From an archaeon (lineage in GTDB: Archaea; B1Sed10-29; WALL01): a stretch of 17,673 bases of DNA. Where the stretch lies: the NCBI GenBank assembly GCA_030592525.1, contig JAUVIW010000008.1, positions 1 through 17,673 on the forward strand, read 5' to 3'. Made by a program: the position numbers and the translations under genes. How positions within the stretch are numbered: the stretch's first letter is position 1; each line of letters begins with the position of its first letter. This document shows positions 1 through 6,327 of the stretch, piece by piece. Below the pieces are notes generated by a model. That model saw only the letters and a list, made by a program, of their open reading frames with translations. It ran no database searches and was not told the origin of the DNA.

Positions 1-467
1 ACGAGGCGGCGCGCCGCGAGCTCCGTGATGGCGGCATCAATGAGCCCACTGGCAGCCAGGTTTCATACAAGTCAAAGAATTTGAGGGTATGGCTGCGTGA
101 GCAGAGGAAAAAGCATACGGGCCTCAGGACAATAAAGAGCTTAATCGGTGAGGGGCCGACGCTGGACGAGTTCACTGAGGAGCTGCAGTCAACACCCAAT
201 GCCAAGCCAGGCACGTGGGATGAGCCCGAAGAAGAGAAGCCAGCTGCTAAGCCGAAAAAAGAAGATTTGGACAAATTCTTCAAGATGATTCCTGCGACCA
301 AGCTCAAGACACTGCGGAACAACGCCCATAACCTTTCTGATGGTGTGTTGGACCCGAATTACGTGGTCACCGCAATCGCGCGTGATATCAACAGATTAAC
401 TAAGATGGACCCCGCTTATGCACATAAGGTTGCGAAGCAGATTCTCAAGGAAGAGGGCAGTGATTGA
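1..467 (+). CDS. C-terminal part of an unrecognised charged protein (5' end outside window)
   Basis: The frame is open from base 3 to the TGA at 465-467, and no stop precedes the first possible internal start (TTG at 81). The gene therefore begins upstream of the window and about 154 residues are visible. The upstream codons read EAARRELRDGG, which continues naturally into the downstream protein. The visible part is hydrophilic. Residues 1-60 are basic and helix-prone, a Glu/Lys/Pro-rich linker follows (DEPEEEKPAAKPKKED), and the end is a compact helical segment of about 65 residues with KMIPATKLKTLRNN and HKVAKQILKEEG. There is no signal peptide or membrane segment. I do not recognise the family. 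A two-domain nucleic-acid-binding protein is possible from the charge, but this is only a guess. The next gene has its own promoter, so no operon link is implied. Confidence 0.7.
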   Translation, partial: EAARRELRDGGINEPTGSQVSYKSKNLRVWLREQRKKHTGLRTIKSLIGEGPTLDEFTEELQSTPNAKPGTWDEPEEEKPAAKPKKEDLDKFFKMIPATKLKTLRNNAHNLSDGVLDPNYVVTAIARDINRLTKMDPAYAHKVAKQILKEEGSD

Positions 468-506
468 CTTACTTTAGCCATTACTCAGTGGATTATATGC
501 GAAAAC

Positions 507-515
507 ATTAAATAC
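507..515 (+). promoter_or_regulatory. TATA box of the toxin-antitoxin operon
   Basis: ATTAAATAC is a good archaeal TATA element centred about 26-29 nt before 537-540. This places the transcription start just after the palindrome and a few bases before the antitoxin ATG at 548. Confidence 0.6.
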
Positions 516-518
516 TCT

Positions 519-536
519 GTAGTACCAGTGTACTAC
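519..536. promoter_or_regulatory. Perfect inverted repeat, likely antitoxin operator
   Basis: GTAGTAC-CAGT-GTACTAC is a perfect 7-bp inverted repeat with a 4-nt spacer. It sits between the TATA box (507-515) and the antitoxin start. RHH antitoxins typically bind such palindromes as dimers and repress their own operon, and binding here would block the transcription start. The repeat is seen directly; the operator role is inferred. Confidence 0.6.
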
Positions 537-547
537 AAGGTGTGATT

Positions 548-769
548 ATGGAAACTGTTCAAGTGAGGTTAAGCAAAGAGCTGGCGGGAGTGGTGGATGC
601 CTCTGTGCGTAAAGGGGTCTATTCCAGTAAGTCGGAGGTTATGCGTGATGCCCTTCGCAATCTTTTCGCTGCTGAGCTGAAGGAAGAGATATTAGTCGAG
701 GCAATGAGGCGCAGCAGGTCAAAGGATTTTGTTTCACAGGAAGCGGTTGAGGAAGAGTTTGGCCTATGA
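548..769 (+). CDS. Ribbon-helix-helix (CopG/ParD-type) antitoxin
   Basis: This 73-aa protein starts with METVQVRLSKELAGVVD, the N-terminal beta-strand pattern of RHH proteins. Two helices follow (GVYSSKSEVMRDALRNLF), with the usual SKSEVMRDALR motif at the second helix. The C-terminal 30 residues are acidic and basic and probably wrap the toxin. I prefer the ATG at 548 over the GTG at 542, because AAGGTG at 538-543 is a plausible ribosome binding site and the RHH strand begins right at METVQV. The stop overlaps the toxin start (ATGA, 766-769). The expected role is DNA binding at the 519-536 palindrome and neutralisation of the RelE-like toxin. Confidence 0.9.
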   Translation: METVQVRLSKELAGVVDASVRKGVYSSKSEVMRDALRNLFAAELKEEILVEAMRRSRSKDFVSQEAVEEEFGL

Positions 770-1035
770 CATCTTTCAAGGTCAAATGGCACCGGAAAGC
801 ATTGAAGGAGTTGAGGGCTTTGCCCAAGGGTGTTGCCAAGCAGCTCGTTCTCAAGGCAAAGGCGCTGCACGAGAGCCCGATGGCTGCTTCTTTTCCGCTG
901 GCAGGGTGCGATTACCGGAAGATACGTGCCGGTGACTATCGTGCACTGTTGGAAGTAATGTTCAAGGAAAAGCTCGTCCGCATCTTGTTGGTTGGCCACA
1001 GGAAAAAGGTGTACAAGCGCTTTTTCAGCAAATAA
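766..1035 (+). CDS. RelE/ParE-superfamily toxin
   Basis: This 89-aa basic protein has the family layout: FKVKWHRKALKELRALPK at the start, two helices, then the core strands with YRKIRAGDYRALLEV and the terminal VRILLVGHRKKVYKRF. The RxGDYR and GHRxxVY motifs are typical of RelE-type mRNA interferases. Arg and Lys residues in the core and the Arg/Tyr near the C terminus are the likely catalytic positions. ParE-type gyrase inhibition cannot be excluded from sequence alone. Its start overlaps the antitoxin stop by 4 nt, so translation is coupled. Downstream lie the hairpin-rich region and the opposing tRNA-Arg gene. Confidence 0.9.
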   Translation: MTSFKVKWHRKALKELRALPKGVAKQLVLKAKALHESPMAASFPLAGCDYRKIRAGDYRALLEVMFKEKLVRILLVGHRKKVYKRFFSK

Positions 1036-1181
1036 CAGTTGTGAGCGGGCCAGGAGGGAATCGTACCAACCCTTTTGCCTGCGGGCAAAAGCGTTGATGG
1101 AAAACCGGGAGCCCGAAGGGCGACCTTTTCCCCAGGCTTTTCGAACTCAGTCCGCAGGCTGAGCGGAGAAAAGGTTGTGAG
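1036..1181 (-). other. Hairpin-rich non-coding region with a partial duplicate of the tRNA-Arg 3' end
   Basis: No gene is convincing in this 146-nt stretch. Three inverted repeats are visible. The first is CTTTTC/GAAAAG (1137-1142 / 1168-1173) enclosing CTCAG/CTGAG (1146-1150 / 1159-1163). The second is GGAAAA/TTTTCC (1099-1104 / 1126-1131) enclosing GCCC/GGGC (1111-1114 / 1118-1121). The third is a perfect 8-bp hairpin with a 4-nt loop at 1072-1091. It begins immediately after the tRNA-Arg 3' end on the minus strand and could be its trailer, a processed RNA or a terminator region. Confidence 0.5.
1038..1059. repeat. Partial copy of tRNA-Arg 3' end (direct repeat with 1174-1195)
   Basis: Positions 1038-1059 and 1174-1195 match in 21 of 22 bases (one mismatch, 1052 against 1188). 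The second copy covers the tRNA trailer, acceptor 3' strand and part of the T arm. The first copy lies 3 nt after the relE stop and is followed by sequence that no longer pairs as a T arm. It may be an integration scar or a local duplication. Confidence 0.7.
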
Positions 1182-1285
1182 CGGGCCCGGAGGGATTTGA
1201 ACCCTCGATCCTCGGCTTACTTCCGGCCGTCTGATGACGCGGTCGTTAGAAGGCCGATGCCCTATCCAGACTAGGCTACGGGCCC
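1182..1285 (-). tRNA. tRNA-Arg(UCU) with a 29-nt intron
   Basis: The minus strand folds as a full cloverleaf: acceptor GGGCCCG/CGGGCCC with G73, D arm GCCT/GGGC, anticodon stem TCGGC/GCCGA, and T arm GAGGG-TTCAAAT-CCCTC. The anticodon UCU is at 1248-1250. A 29-nt intron at 1218-1246 interrupts the loop between positions 37 and 38. A bulge-helix-bulge is visible, with central helix CTTC/GAAG and a TAA bulge on each side, as expected for archaeal splicing endonuclease. The exons are 39 and 36 nt. CCA is not encoded. The TATA box is at 1311-1318, inside the end of the methyltransferase gene. Confidence 0.95.
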
Positions 1286-1295
1286 ACGCCATCTT

Positions 1296-1985
1296 TTACT
1301 TTTTCTTGGGTTTATAAACTCTTTTCTTTTTCCTGTAAATTATGCCATAATCGTTCCAAGCATACCCTGCAGACTTGTCAATTTCTTTTAAGCCAAGACT
1401 ACTCAAGCCTGTTTTTTCGTAATACCTAGATAGGCCATATATTGATGTTGAGATCTTGTGCTTTGGGTTCATAACCCATTTGATGGAGTGAACGTCTTTG
1501 GCATCAAGCATGTATAGCCCACCCGGCTTCAGTGCACCAATCATGTCTTTTACTGCGTTAACTCGTTTCTTTTCATTTTTTATGTACATTGGCACATTTG
1601 TTGAGATGACCACGTCCGGACGCTCTTTGGGCAGGTGTTGTGGATTGCTCATGTCAAGAACGTGAAAGAACACATCTTCTTTTCTGCCTCTATCTTTGAA
1701 GTATTTTTTTGCTATTCCCACAAGTTTAGGGTCATAGTCCATCACGTGGATGGTAACATTATGGTTTTTTAGGTGCCTCATCAGGTCAAATAATGGAGGG
1801 GGGTGGCCAAAAGGTGTCTCACCATGTATATCATGTCCGATGCCCCACAGATAGATCACTTGCTTCTTGTCTTTTGGCAGTAGCTTCTCAAGCACCTTGA
1901 ATGAATCATAATACCTATTAACTACTGAATTATTCGTCCGAACAACCTTCTTTTCCGGCCAAATGTCATCATCCTCTTTTGTCAT
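1296..1985 (-). CDS. Class I SAM-dependent methyltransferase-like protein
   Basis: This 229-aa cytoplasmic protein has a Rossmann-type methyltransferase pattern. The motif I region is VIYLWGIGHDIHGETPFG (about 43-60). The acidic end of the second strand is VMDYDP (81-86), followed by DVVISTNVP (124-132) as the motif IV region and ALKPGGLYMLDA (151-162) as motif V. Motif I is divergent and has a long GETPFGHPPP insert in place of a simple GxGxG, so the substrate is unknown. The C terminus is very basic (KKKRVYKPKKK), which suggests RNA or ribosome contact. It starts 4 nt after the argS stop, so they are probably cotranscribed. Positions 1681-1740 hold 22 of 60 GC against 38 of 60 at 2401-2460 in argS, which hints at transfer. 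Confidence 0.75.
   Translation of the reverse strand: MTKEDDDIWPEKKVVRTNNSVVNRYYDSFKVLEKLLPKDKKQVIYLWGIGHDIHGETPFGHPPPLFDLMRHLKNHNVTIHVMDYDPKLVGIAKKYFKDRGRKEDVFFHVLDMSNPQHLPKERPDVVISTNVPMYIKNEKKRVNAVKDMIGALKPGGLYMLDAKDVHSIKWVMNPKHKISTSIYGLSRYYEKTGLSSLGLKEIDKSAGYAWNDYGIIYRKKKRVYKPKKK
1311..1318 (-). promoter_or_regulatory. TATA box of tRNA-Arg
   Basis: TTTATAAA is centred about 29 nt before the tRNA 5' end on the minus strand. It lies within the last codons of the upstream methyltransferase gene (stop at 1296), so the promoter overlaps coding sequence. Confidence 0.65.
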
Positions 1986-1989
1986 GCAG

Positions 1990-3642
1990 TCACATCTTCT
2001 CCGGGGCCCTGATGCCCAGCAGGTGCAATGCGTTGGCCATCACTATCTCCGTTGCCTTGATGACCGCGAGCAGCGCTTCCTCGTTGTCGCTGCCGATGAC
2101 CTTGGTCGTTGTGTAAAACTTGTTCAGCTCGTTCGCGAGCAAGTAAGTGTACTGCGCGAGCAAATGAGGCGAGTGGCTCTTCGCCGCGTTCTCGACTGCG
2201 TCAGGGAAGTTCGACAGCATAACGAGCAGGTCGTGTGCCTTCACAATGCCTGCTTTCGGCTGCTTACCCGATTTCTCAAGAATGCTCCTGCACCGCACCA
2301 ACGCATACTGCACATATGGCCCGGTCTCTCCATTGAAGTCCAGCGCCTTGCCCCACTCGAACACGATGTCCTTGTTGTTGCTTGTGTGAAGCATCCAGAA
2401 CTTCAGGGCGCCGATGCCGACCGCCTCGGCAACAGCTTCCTTGTCCTCCAAGTCAGGGTTCTTCTTCTCAATCTCCTTGAGTACGAGCTCTTTGGCTTTA
2501 GCAGCAAGGTCCTCGTAAAAGATTACTTTGCCTTCGCGCGACTTCATTTTGCCCTCAGGCAATATGACCAAGCCGTAAGGGATGTGAACGCACTTGTCCG
2601 CCTTCTCAAAGCCCAATTCCTTCAATGCGGCAAACAATTGGTTGAAGTAGTGCTTCTGCTCCGCACCAGTAATGTAAATGCTCGTGTCCACGCCGTACTC
2701 ATCGAACTTCTTTTTCGCGAGAATGATGTCCTTCGTGGAGTAGAGTGCGGTGCCATCGTTGCGAAGCAACAGGAACACGCCCAGCTTTTCGCCAAGGTCG
2801 ATGACCAAGGCGCCGTCGTCCTCGAACACCTTGCCCTTGCCCTCAAGCGCCTTCACATAGTCCACGCCCTTCTGCTCGACATCGCTCTCGAAGAAGTTCA
2901 CGTCGAACTTGATGCCCATCTCACTGTAGATTTTCACGAACTCGTCCAGGCTCCACTTGCGCGTCTTTTTCCAGAGCTCTATTAGCTCGGGGTCCTTGTC
3001 AAAGAACAGCTTGTGGAAAACCTGTTTGTAATCCTTTTCGTATTCAGGGTTATCATTAATCTTCTGTGTTGCCTCTGCGTAAATGCCTGCGAGCCACTTG
3101 CCCTTGTTCTCCGGCGGCTTTTCGCCGGCGTGGAATGTTTGCATGCACCACAGGCACTTCGCGACGTGTGCCCCGGTGTCTCCCTGGTAGTTTGCCTTGA
3201 TGACATCGTAGCCGTAGTGCTCCAGGATGTTCGCGAGCGCGAAGCCCAGTGCTGTTCCTCTAATGTGCCCGATGTGGAACGCCTTGTGCGTGTTCGGCTG
3301 CGAGAACTCGACCATCACCTTCTCTTTCTTTTTCTCGCCCTTGCCGTAGTTCTTGCCTTCGCTGATGATTGTCTCGACAACGCACTTGGAAAACATATCG
3401 CGGTCAACAAAGAAGTTGAGGAACGGCCCGAAGGCCTTGACTTCCGTTATGGGGCCGGAGGGCTTGATTTCTTTCGCGAGCTCTTCGGCTGTTTCCTTTG
3501 GGTTCTTGCCCATGGTGAAAGCTATTTTTGAGGCTACGTCACCCATCTCGGGGTTCGGCGGCACTGTCAGGTCCTGCAAGTCCACGTGCTTGCCTGTGGC
3601 CTTCTCGATTGCCTTTGCGACTTCCTGCTTGAATTGTTTCAT
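1990..3642 (-). CDS. argS: Arginyl-tRNA synthetase
   Basis: This class Ia synthetase charges tRNA-Arg with arginine using ATP. The protein is 550 aa, normal for the family. The N-terminal Arg-tRNA-synthetase domain is residues 1-85 (VPPNPEMGDVA, GPFLNFFVD). The catalytic signature VEFSQPNTHKAFHIGHIRG holds HIGH at 123-126. The KMSKS-equivalent loop GKMKSREGKV is near residue 365. The C-terminal DALR anticodon-binding domain contains GPYVQYALVRCRSIL. I chose the ATG at 3642 rather than the GTG at 3657, because the TATA box at 3668-3675 predicts transcription start near 3645, giving a leaderless mRNA. Downstream on the same strand are the methyltransferase (4-nt gap) and a tRNA-Arg gene. Confidence 0.97.
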   Translation of the reverse strand: MKQFKQEVAKAIEKATGKHVDLQDLTVPPNPEMGDVASKIAFTMGKNPKETAEELAKEIKPSGPITEVKAFGPFLNFFVDRDMFSKCVVETIISEGKNYGKGEKKKEKVMVEFSQPNTHKAFHIGHIRGTALGFALANILEHYGYDVIKANYQGDTGAHVAKCLWCMQTFHAGEKPPENKGKWLAGIYAEATQKINDNPEYEKDYKQVFHKLFFDKDPELIELWKKTRKWSLDEFVKIYSEMGIKFDVNFFESDVEQKGVDYVKALEGKGKVFEDDGALVIDLGEKLGVFLLLRNDGTALYSTKDIILAKKKFDEYGVDTSIYITGAEQKHYFNQLFAALKELGFEKADKCVHIPYGLVILPEGKMKSREGKVIFYEDLAAKAKELVLKEIEKKNPDLEDKEAVAEAVGIGALKFWMLHTSNNKDIVFEWGKALDFNGETGPYVQYALVRCRSILEKSGKQPKAGIVKAHDLLVMLSNFPDAVENAAKSHSPHLLAQYTYLLANELNKFYTTTKVIGSDNEEALLAVIKATEIVMANALHLLGIRAPEKM

Positions 3643-3667
3643 TGCGCTAGTATTCACGCACTCACGT

Positions 3668-3675
3668 ATTTAAAT
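3668..3675. promoter_or_regulatory. Shared palindromic TATA box for argS and the divergent unknown gene
   Basis: ATTTAAAT is its own reverse complement. It is centred about 30 nt before the argS ATG (3642) and about 27 nt before the ATG at 3698 on the other strand. One element can therefore serve two leaderless divergent transcripts. Confidence 0.6.
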
Positions 3676-3697
3676 GCTGCTGGAGTATTGATTGCCT

Positions 3698-4048
3698 ATG
3701 ACCATCACGATTGACGTGAAGACAGGGGAAGTGATAAGGTACCGCTCGCCTTTCCTGCGCCCCCACGAGAAGAAGCTGGCGAATGACTTCCGCAAGATAA
3801 TTCTGGAGAACACTGGGCTTGAGCATGACGCCGAAAAGCTTGAGGCCCACTCAATGCTAATCCACCAGATTAAGGAGGACGGTGAAATTCACATAATCAA
3901 CGGCAGGCTGGGCCACGACCACCCCCTTATGGTTGTGCTTGACAAGCACCGCATCGAGCCGAAGTACAGCGTGCCGAAGCTGAAGTCAAAGAGGGGCAAT
4001 CGTGATGGTGTTAGGCGTTCCGAGCTCTCGCGCCCGGCACATGTTTAG
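3698..4048 (+). CDS. Unrecognised 116-aa protein
   Basis: The protein starts MTITIDVKTGEVIRYRSPFL and is cytoplasmic, with no membrane segment. Features include LRPHEKKLANDFRKIILENTG (amphipathic helix), a His-containing central part (EAHSMLIHQIKEDGEIHI and GRLGHDHPLMVVLD) and a basic C-terminal tail (KLKSKRGNRDGVRRSELSR) that may bind nucleic acid. Clustered histidines could bind metal, but this is speculative. The ATG at 3698 fits a leaderless transcript from the TATA box at 3668-3675; the in-frame TTG at 3692 is less likely. Its stop overlaps the stop of the opposite-strand membrane gene by 4 nt (4045-4048). I do not recognise the family. Confidence 0.7.
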   Translation: MTITIDVKTGEVIRYRSPFLRPHEKKLANDFRKIILENTGLEHDAEKLEAHSMLIHQIKEDGEIHIINGRLGHDHPLMVVLDKHRIEPKYSVPKLKSKRGNRDGVRRSELSRPAHV

Positions 4049-4320
4049 GGCAGTATTTCCCGTAGCTTGTTGAGCAGCGCGGCCTTGAGTACGAAGAAGC
4101 CGATTACTGCGGCAATGAGGCCGACGATGCCCGGAATTAGGTTTGTGGCTATGGGGTATATCGTGAGGAACCACACGGCGACGAGCACTGCCCATGCAAT
4201 CATGGGGCTCGCGTGCCTGGGCGGCGCCTGCTGCGCTGCCGCTTCCTCTTCCGTTGGCTGCTTTTTCTTTTTCCCACCGCGAGTCACGCTGCGCATCGCA
4301 ATGGCGCGTCCAACACCCAT
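4045..4320 (-). CDS. Small membrane protein with two predicted helices
   Basis: The protein is 91 aa. A basic, Ala/Glu/Gln-rich N-terminal tail (TRGGKKKKQPTEEEAAAQQ) is followed by two hydrophobic segments at about 40-58 (MIAWAVLVAVWFLTIYPIA) and 62-83 (LIPGIVGLIAAVIGFFVLKAAL), then a short charged end. The lysines suggest a cytoplasmic N terminus. It lies 39 nt after the VirB4-like gene and could be the distal gene of the secretion-like operon. A TATA-like TTTTTAAC at 4344-4352 is spaced for a separate leaderless transcript. The function is unknown. Confidence 0.7.
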   Translation of the reverse strand: MGVGRAIAMRSVTRGGKKKKQPTEEEAAAQQAPPRHASPMIAWAVLVAVWFLTIYPIATNLIPGIVGLIAAVIGFFVLKAALLNKLREILP

Positions 4321-4343
4321 ATACCTTAGGCTATGGGGTTGTG

Positions 4344-4352
4344 GTTAAAAAG
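4344..4352 (-). promoter_or_regulatory. Possible TATA box for the small membrane protein
   Basis: On the minus strand, CTTTTTAAC is centred about 28 nt before the ATG at 4320. The T run could also end transcription of the upstream operon. Confidence 0.4.
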
Positions 4353-4359
4353 CGTTCCC

Positions 4360-6327
4360 TTACTTCTTGGCCTCTTGTTCCTTAATCTCATCGGGATTCG
4401 TTGTGATCAAGGCGTTTTCCTTCTTGCTTGCGACAATGCGTATTGGGATGTGCTCGTTTTCGGCCATCAGCAGTCCCTCGCCGATTCCGGACGTGATGAG
4501 CATGTTGCGCTCCGCGGTGTTCAGCTTGAACTTGTCCACAATCGTGTCAATCACGGCAGGCTTCTGCCTGAGGAGGTAGGCGTAGCTCGTGTTCGCCAGA
4601 ATTGCCTCACCGGCATTCGACGTCAACAGGTCCTTGACCTCCTGCGTGATGATGACCAGGCCCATGTTGAACTTTCTGCTAGTCTTCACTATCTTGAACA
4701 CGTAGTTGGACTCGCTCGCGTGCTGCAGCAGGGACCACGCCTCGTCGATAACAAGGAGCTTGCGGTCCTTGTCCTTCATCATCGTCTTGTACACGTACTC
4801 GAGGATGAGGAACATCGCAATGGGCTTGACCTGCTCAGGCATGTCCTTGATGTTGAACGACACCATGTCCTTCTCCAGGGAGATGCTCGTCTTCTTGTTC
4901 AGGAACGAAAACGCGCCGTATACATACCTGTGCAGTTTGTTCAGCACGGCCGAATACTCCGATTTCTCATCGCCCGTAATCTTCTTCGACATCTTTTCAA
5001 GCTCATCGTAAAGGTCACCGAGCGTTGGCGGGTCCTTTGTCCAGGACTTATCATCATCCTTTGTTATCTTCTTCGCGTTGTACGTTCGCATAACTGCCTT
5101 GGACAGTATGCCCTTCTGGTCCTCGTTCGGTGAGAGCATTATCTCGAACAATGATTCCAGTGTCAACAGCTTGTCACCGAGGTCCTGCCCCAAAAGGTCC
5201 ATGGGGTTGATGATGGTGTTGCTCCTTCGGCTGATTGTGATGACCTCGCCGTTGTACTCCTTCGTCATCGCCGTGTACTCCCTCTGCGGGTCAATCACTA
5301 TCACACGCGTGCCGCGCATGAGGTGCCTGAGTATCGCGAGCTTGATGAGGTAGCTTTTTCCCGAGCCGGACGTGGCGAGCACTATGCCGTTCGGGTTCGT
5401 GAACGGCTTCTTGAAAACGTCCATAACAATCGGGATGTTGTTGTCCTTGTTGATGCCCATCATGACTCCTGAGTCTTGTATCTCAAGGAACGCTGTTGTG
5501 AACGGGAAGCACGCGCTCAAAGCGCCTGTTGGTATGTTGCGTGTCACTTTGAGCTTGTCGTTGGCCAGCGGAAGCACGCTCTGCAGGGCCTGGGCCATGC
5601 GGAACACGGGCTTCTTCGGAATGATGTTGATTGCGTTCAAATCCGACTCCAATTTTTTGCTCAAGAGCTGCAGGTCCTTCGCATCCTCCGCCTTTGCGTT
5701 GAGGTAAAGGCTGATGTTGAACATTCTTTCGTTTCCAAGCATGAGGTTGTCCAGCGCTTCCCTTGTGTCCTTTATCTGGTTCTCAAGCGACGGGTTCACC
5801 TTGCCTTTGACCGTATCGGACTGCAGGTCCGCAGTCTGTTTCTCAAGCTCCTTTTGCAGGCGAACTATCATTGCCTCTATCGAGAACGGCTCGATGTACA
5901 TCGCGAGGTCAAAGTCGCCCTGTGACTTGATGATGCGGTCGAGGAACCCCGGGGGCACTTTGCGCGGCCAGCCCACGGCCATGAGCACCTGGTTGTAAGT
6001 GTCGTTCACCTTGACCTTGTCCATCTCCGTGATGATGCTGTTCGGGCGAATCAGGTATGGCAACAGGTCACCGGTCTCGACAACGCGCTTCTTGCGCTTC
6101 ACGTCGATTGCCTCGCTTGCCTTTTGCACGAAATCAGTGAGCATGTTCCGCTTCTCTTCCTTGATTATTTCGGGGTTGAATGTTTCCGGCTGCCGCCTGC
6201 GAACTTTTGGCTTTTGGACAGGCCCCTTGAATGCGTCGCCCATCTTGCCGTTGACTCTTTTGGATGCCTTCAGGCTGTAGTAATCCCAATTGGTTTTCTT
6301 CTCTTCAGGCATTTTGTCTTCAGTCAT
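4360..6327 (-). CDS. VirB4/TrbE-family secretion ATPase
   Basis: This 655-aa cytoplasmic ATPase powers type IV secretion-like machines. Residues 1-85 are a basic tail (KVRRRQPETFNPEIIKEEKR) and linker. Residues 86-300 match the VirB4 N-terminal domain (VNDTYNQVLMAVGWPRKVPP; FDLAMYIEPF; NISLYLNAKAED; TGALSACFPF). Residues 300-640 form the RecA/HerA-type motor. Walker A is ATSGSGKS (318-325), with Ala at the first position. VIVIDPQREY follows at 342-351, Walker B is KLLVIDEAW (523-531), and IITQEVKDLL holds the sensor Gln at 562. The ANTSYAYLLRQ segment is typical of VirB4. The start overlaps the upstream gene by 8 nt. It is the last clear gene of the operon; no second ATPase (VirB11 or VirD4) is visible. 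Confidence 0.93.
   Translation of the reverse strand: MTEDKMPEEKKTNWDYYSLKASKRVNGKMGDAFKGPVQKPKVRRRQPETFNPEIIKEEKRNMLTDFVQKASEAIDVKRKKRVVETGDLLPYLIRPNSIITEMDKVKVNDTYNQVLMAVGWPRKVPPGFLDRIIKSQGDFDLAMYIEPFSIEAMIVRLQKELEKQTADLQSDTVKGKVNPSLENQIKDTREALDNLMLGNERMFNISLYLNAKAEDAKDLQLLSKKLESDLNAINIIPKKPVFRMAQALQSVLPLANDKLKVTRNIPTGALSACFPFTTAFLEIQDSGVMMGINKDNNIPIVMDVFKKPFTNPNGIVLATSGSGKSYLIKLAILRHLMRGTRVIVIDPQREYTAMTKEYNGEVITISRRSNTIINPMDLLGQDLGDKLLTLESLFEIMLSPNEDQKGILSKAVMRTYNAKKITKDDDKSWTKDPPTLGDLYDELEKMSKKITGDEKSEYSAVLNKLHRYVYGAFSFLNKKTSISLEKDMVSFNIKDMPEQVKPIAMFLILEYVYKTMMKDKDRKLLVIDEAWSLLQHASESNYVFKIVKTSRKFNMGLVIITQEVKDLLTSNAGEAILANTSYAYLLRQKPAVIDTIVDKFKLNTAERNMLITSGIGEGLLMAENEHIPIRIVASKKENALITTNPDEIKEQEAKK

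Noticed and set aside
1036..1181. A second tRNA gene downstream of tRNA-Arg
   Set aside because: Only the acceptor 3' strand and half of the T arm are recognisable. No 5' acceptor partner, D arm or anticodon arm could be folded.
1963..2985. Plus-strand open frame of 340 codons opposite argS
   Set aside because: It is antisense to an unambiguous ArgRS. The Val/Leu/Arg/His-rich translation is typical of the complement of a GC-rich gene.
3643..3657. GTG start of argS five codons upstream
   Set aside because: The TATA position predicts transcription start near 3645, downstream of that GTG. The ATG at 3642 fits better.
4333..5133. Long plus-strand open frame (266 codons) opposite the VirB4-like gene
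   Set aside because: It lies entirely antisense to conserved VirB4 sequence including Walker B, is composed of low-complexity Leu/Val/Arg/His codon shadow, and has no start signals.
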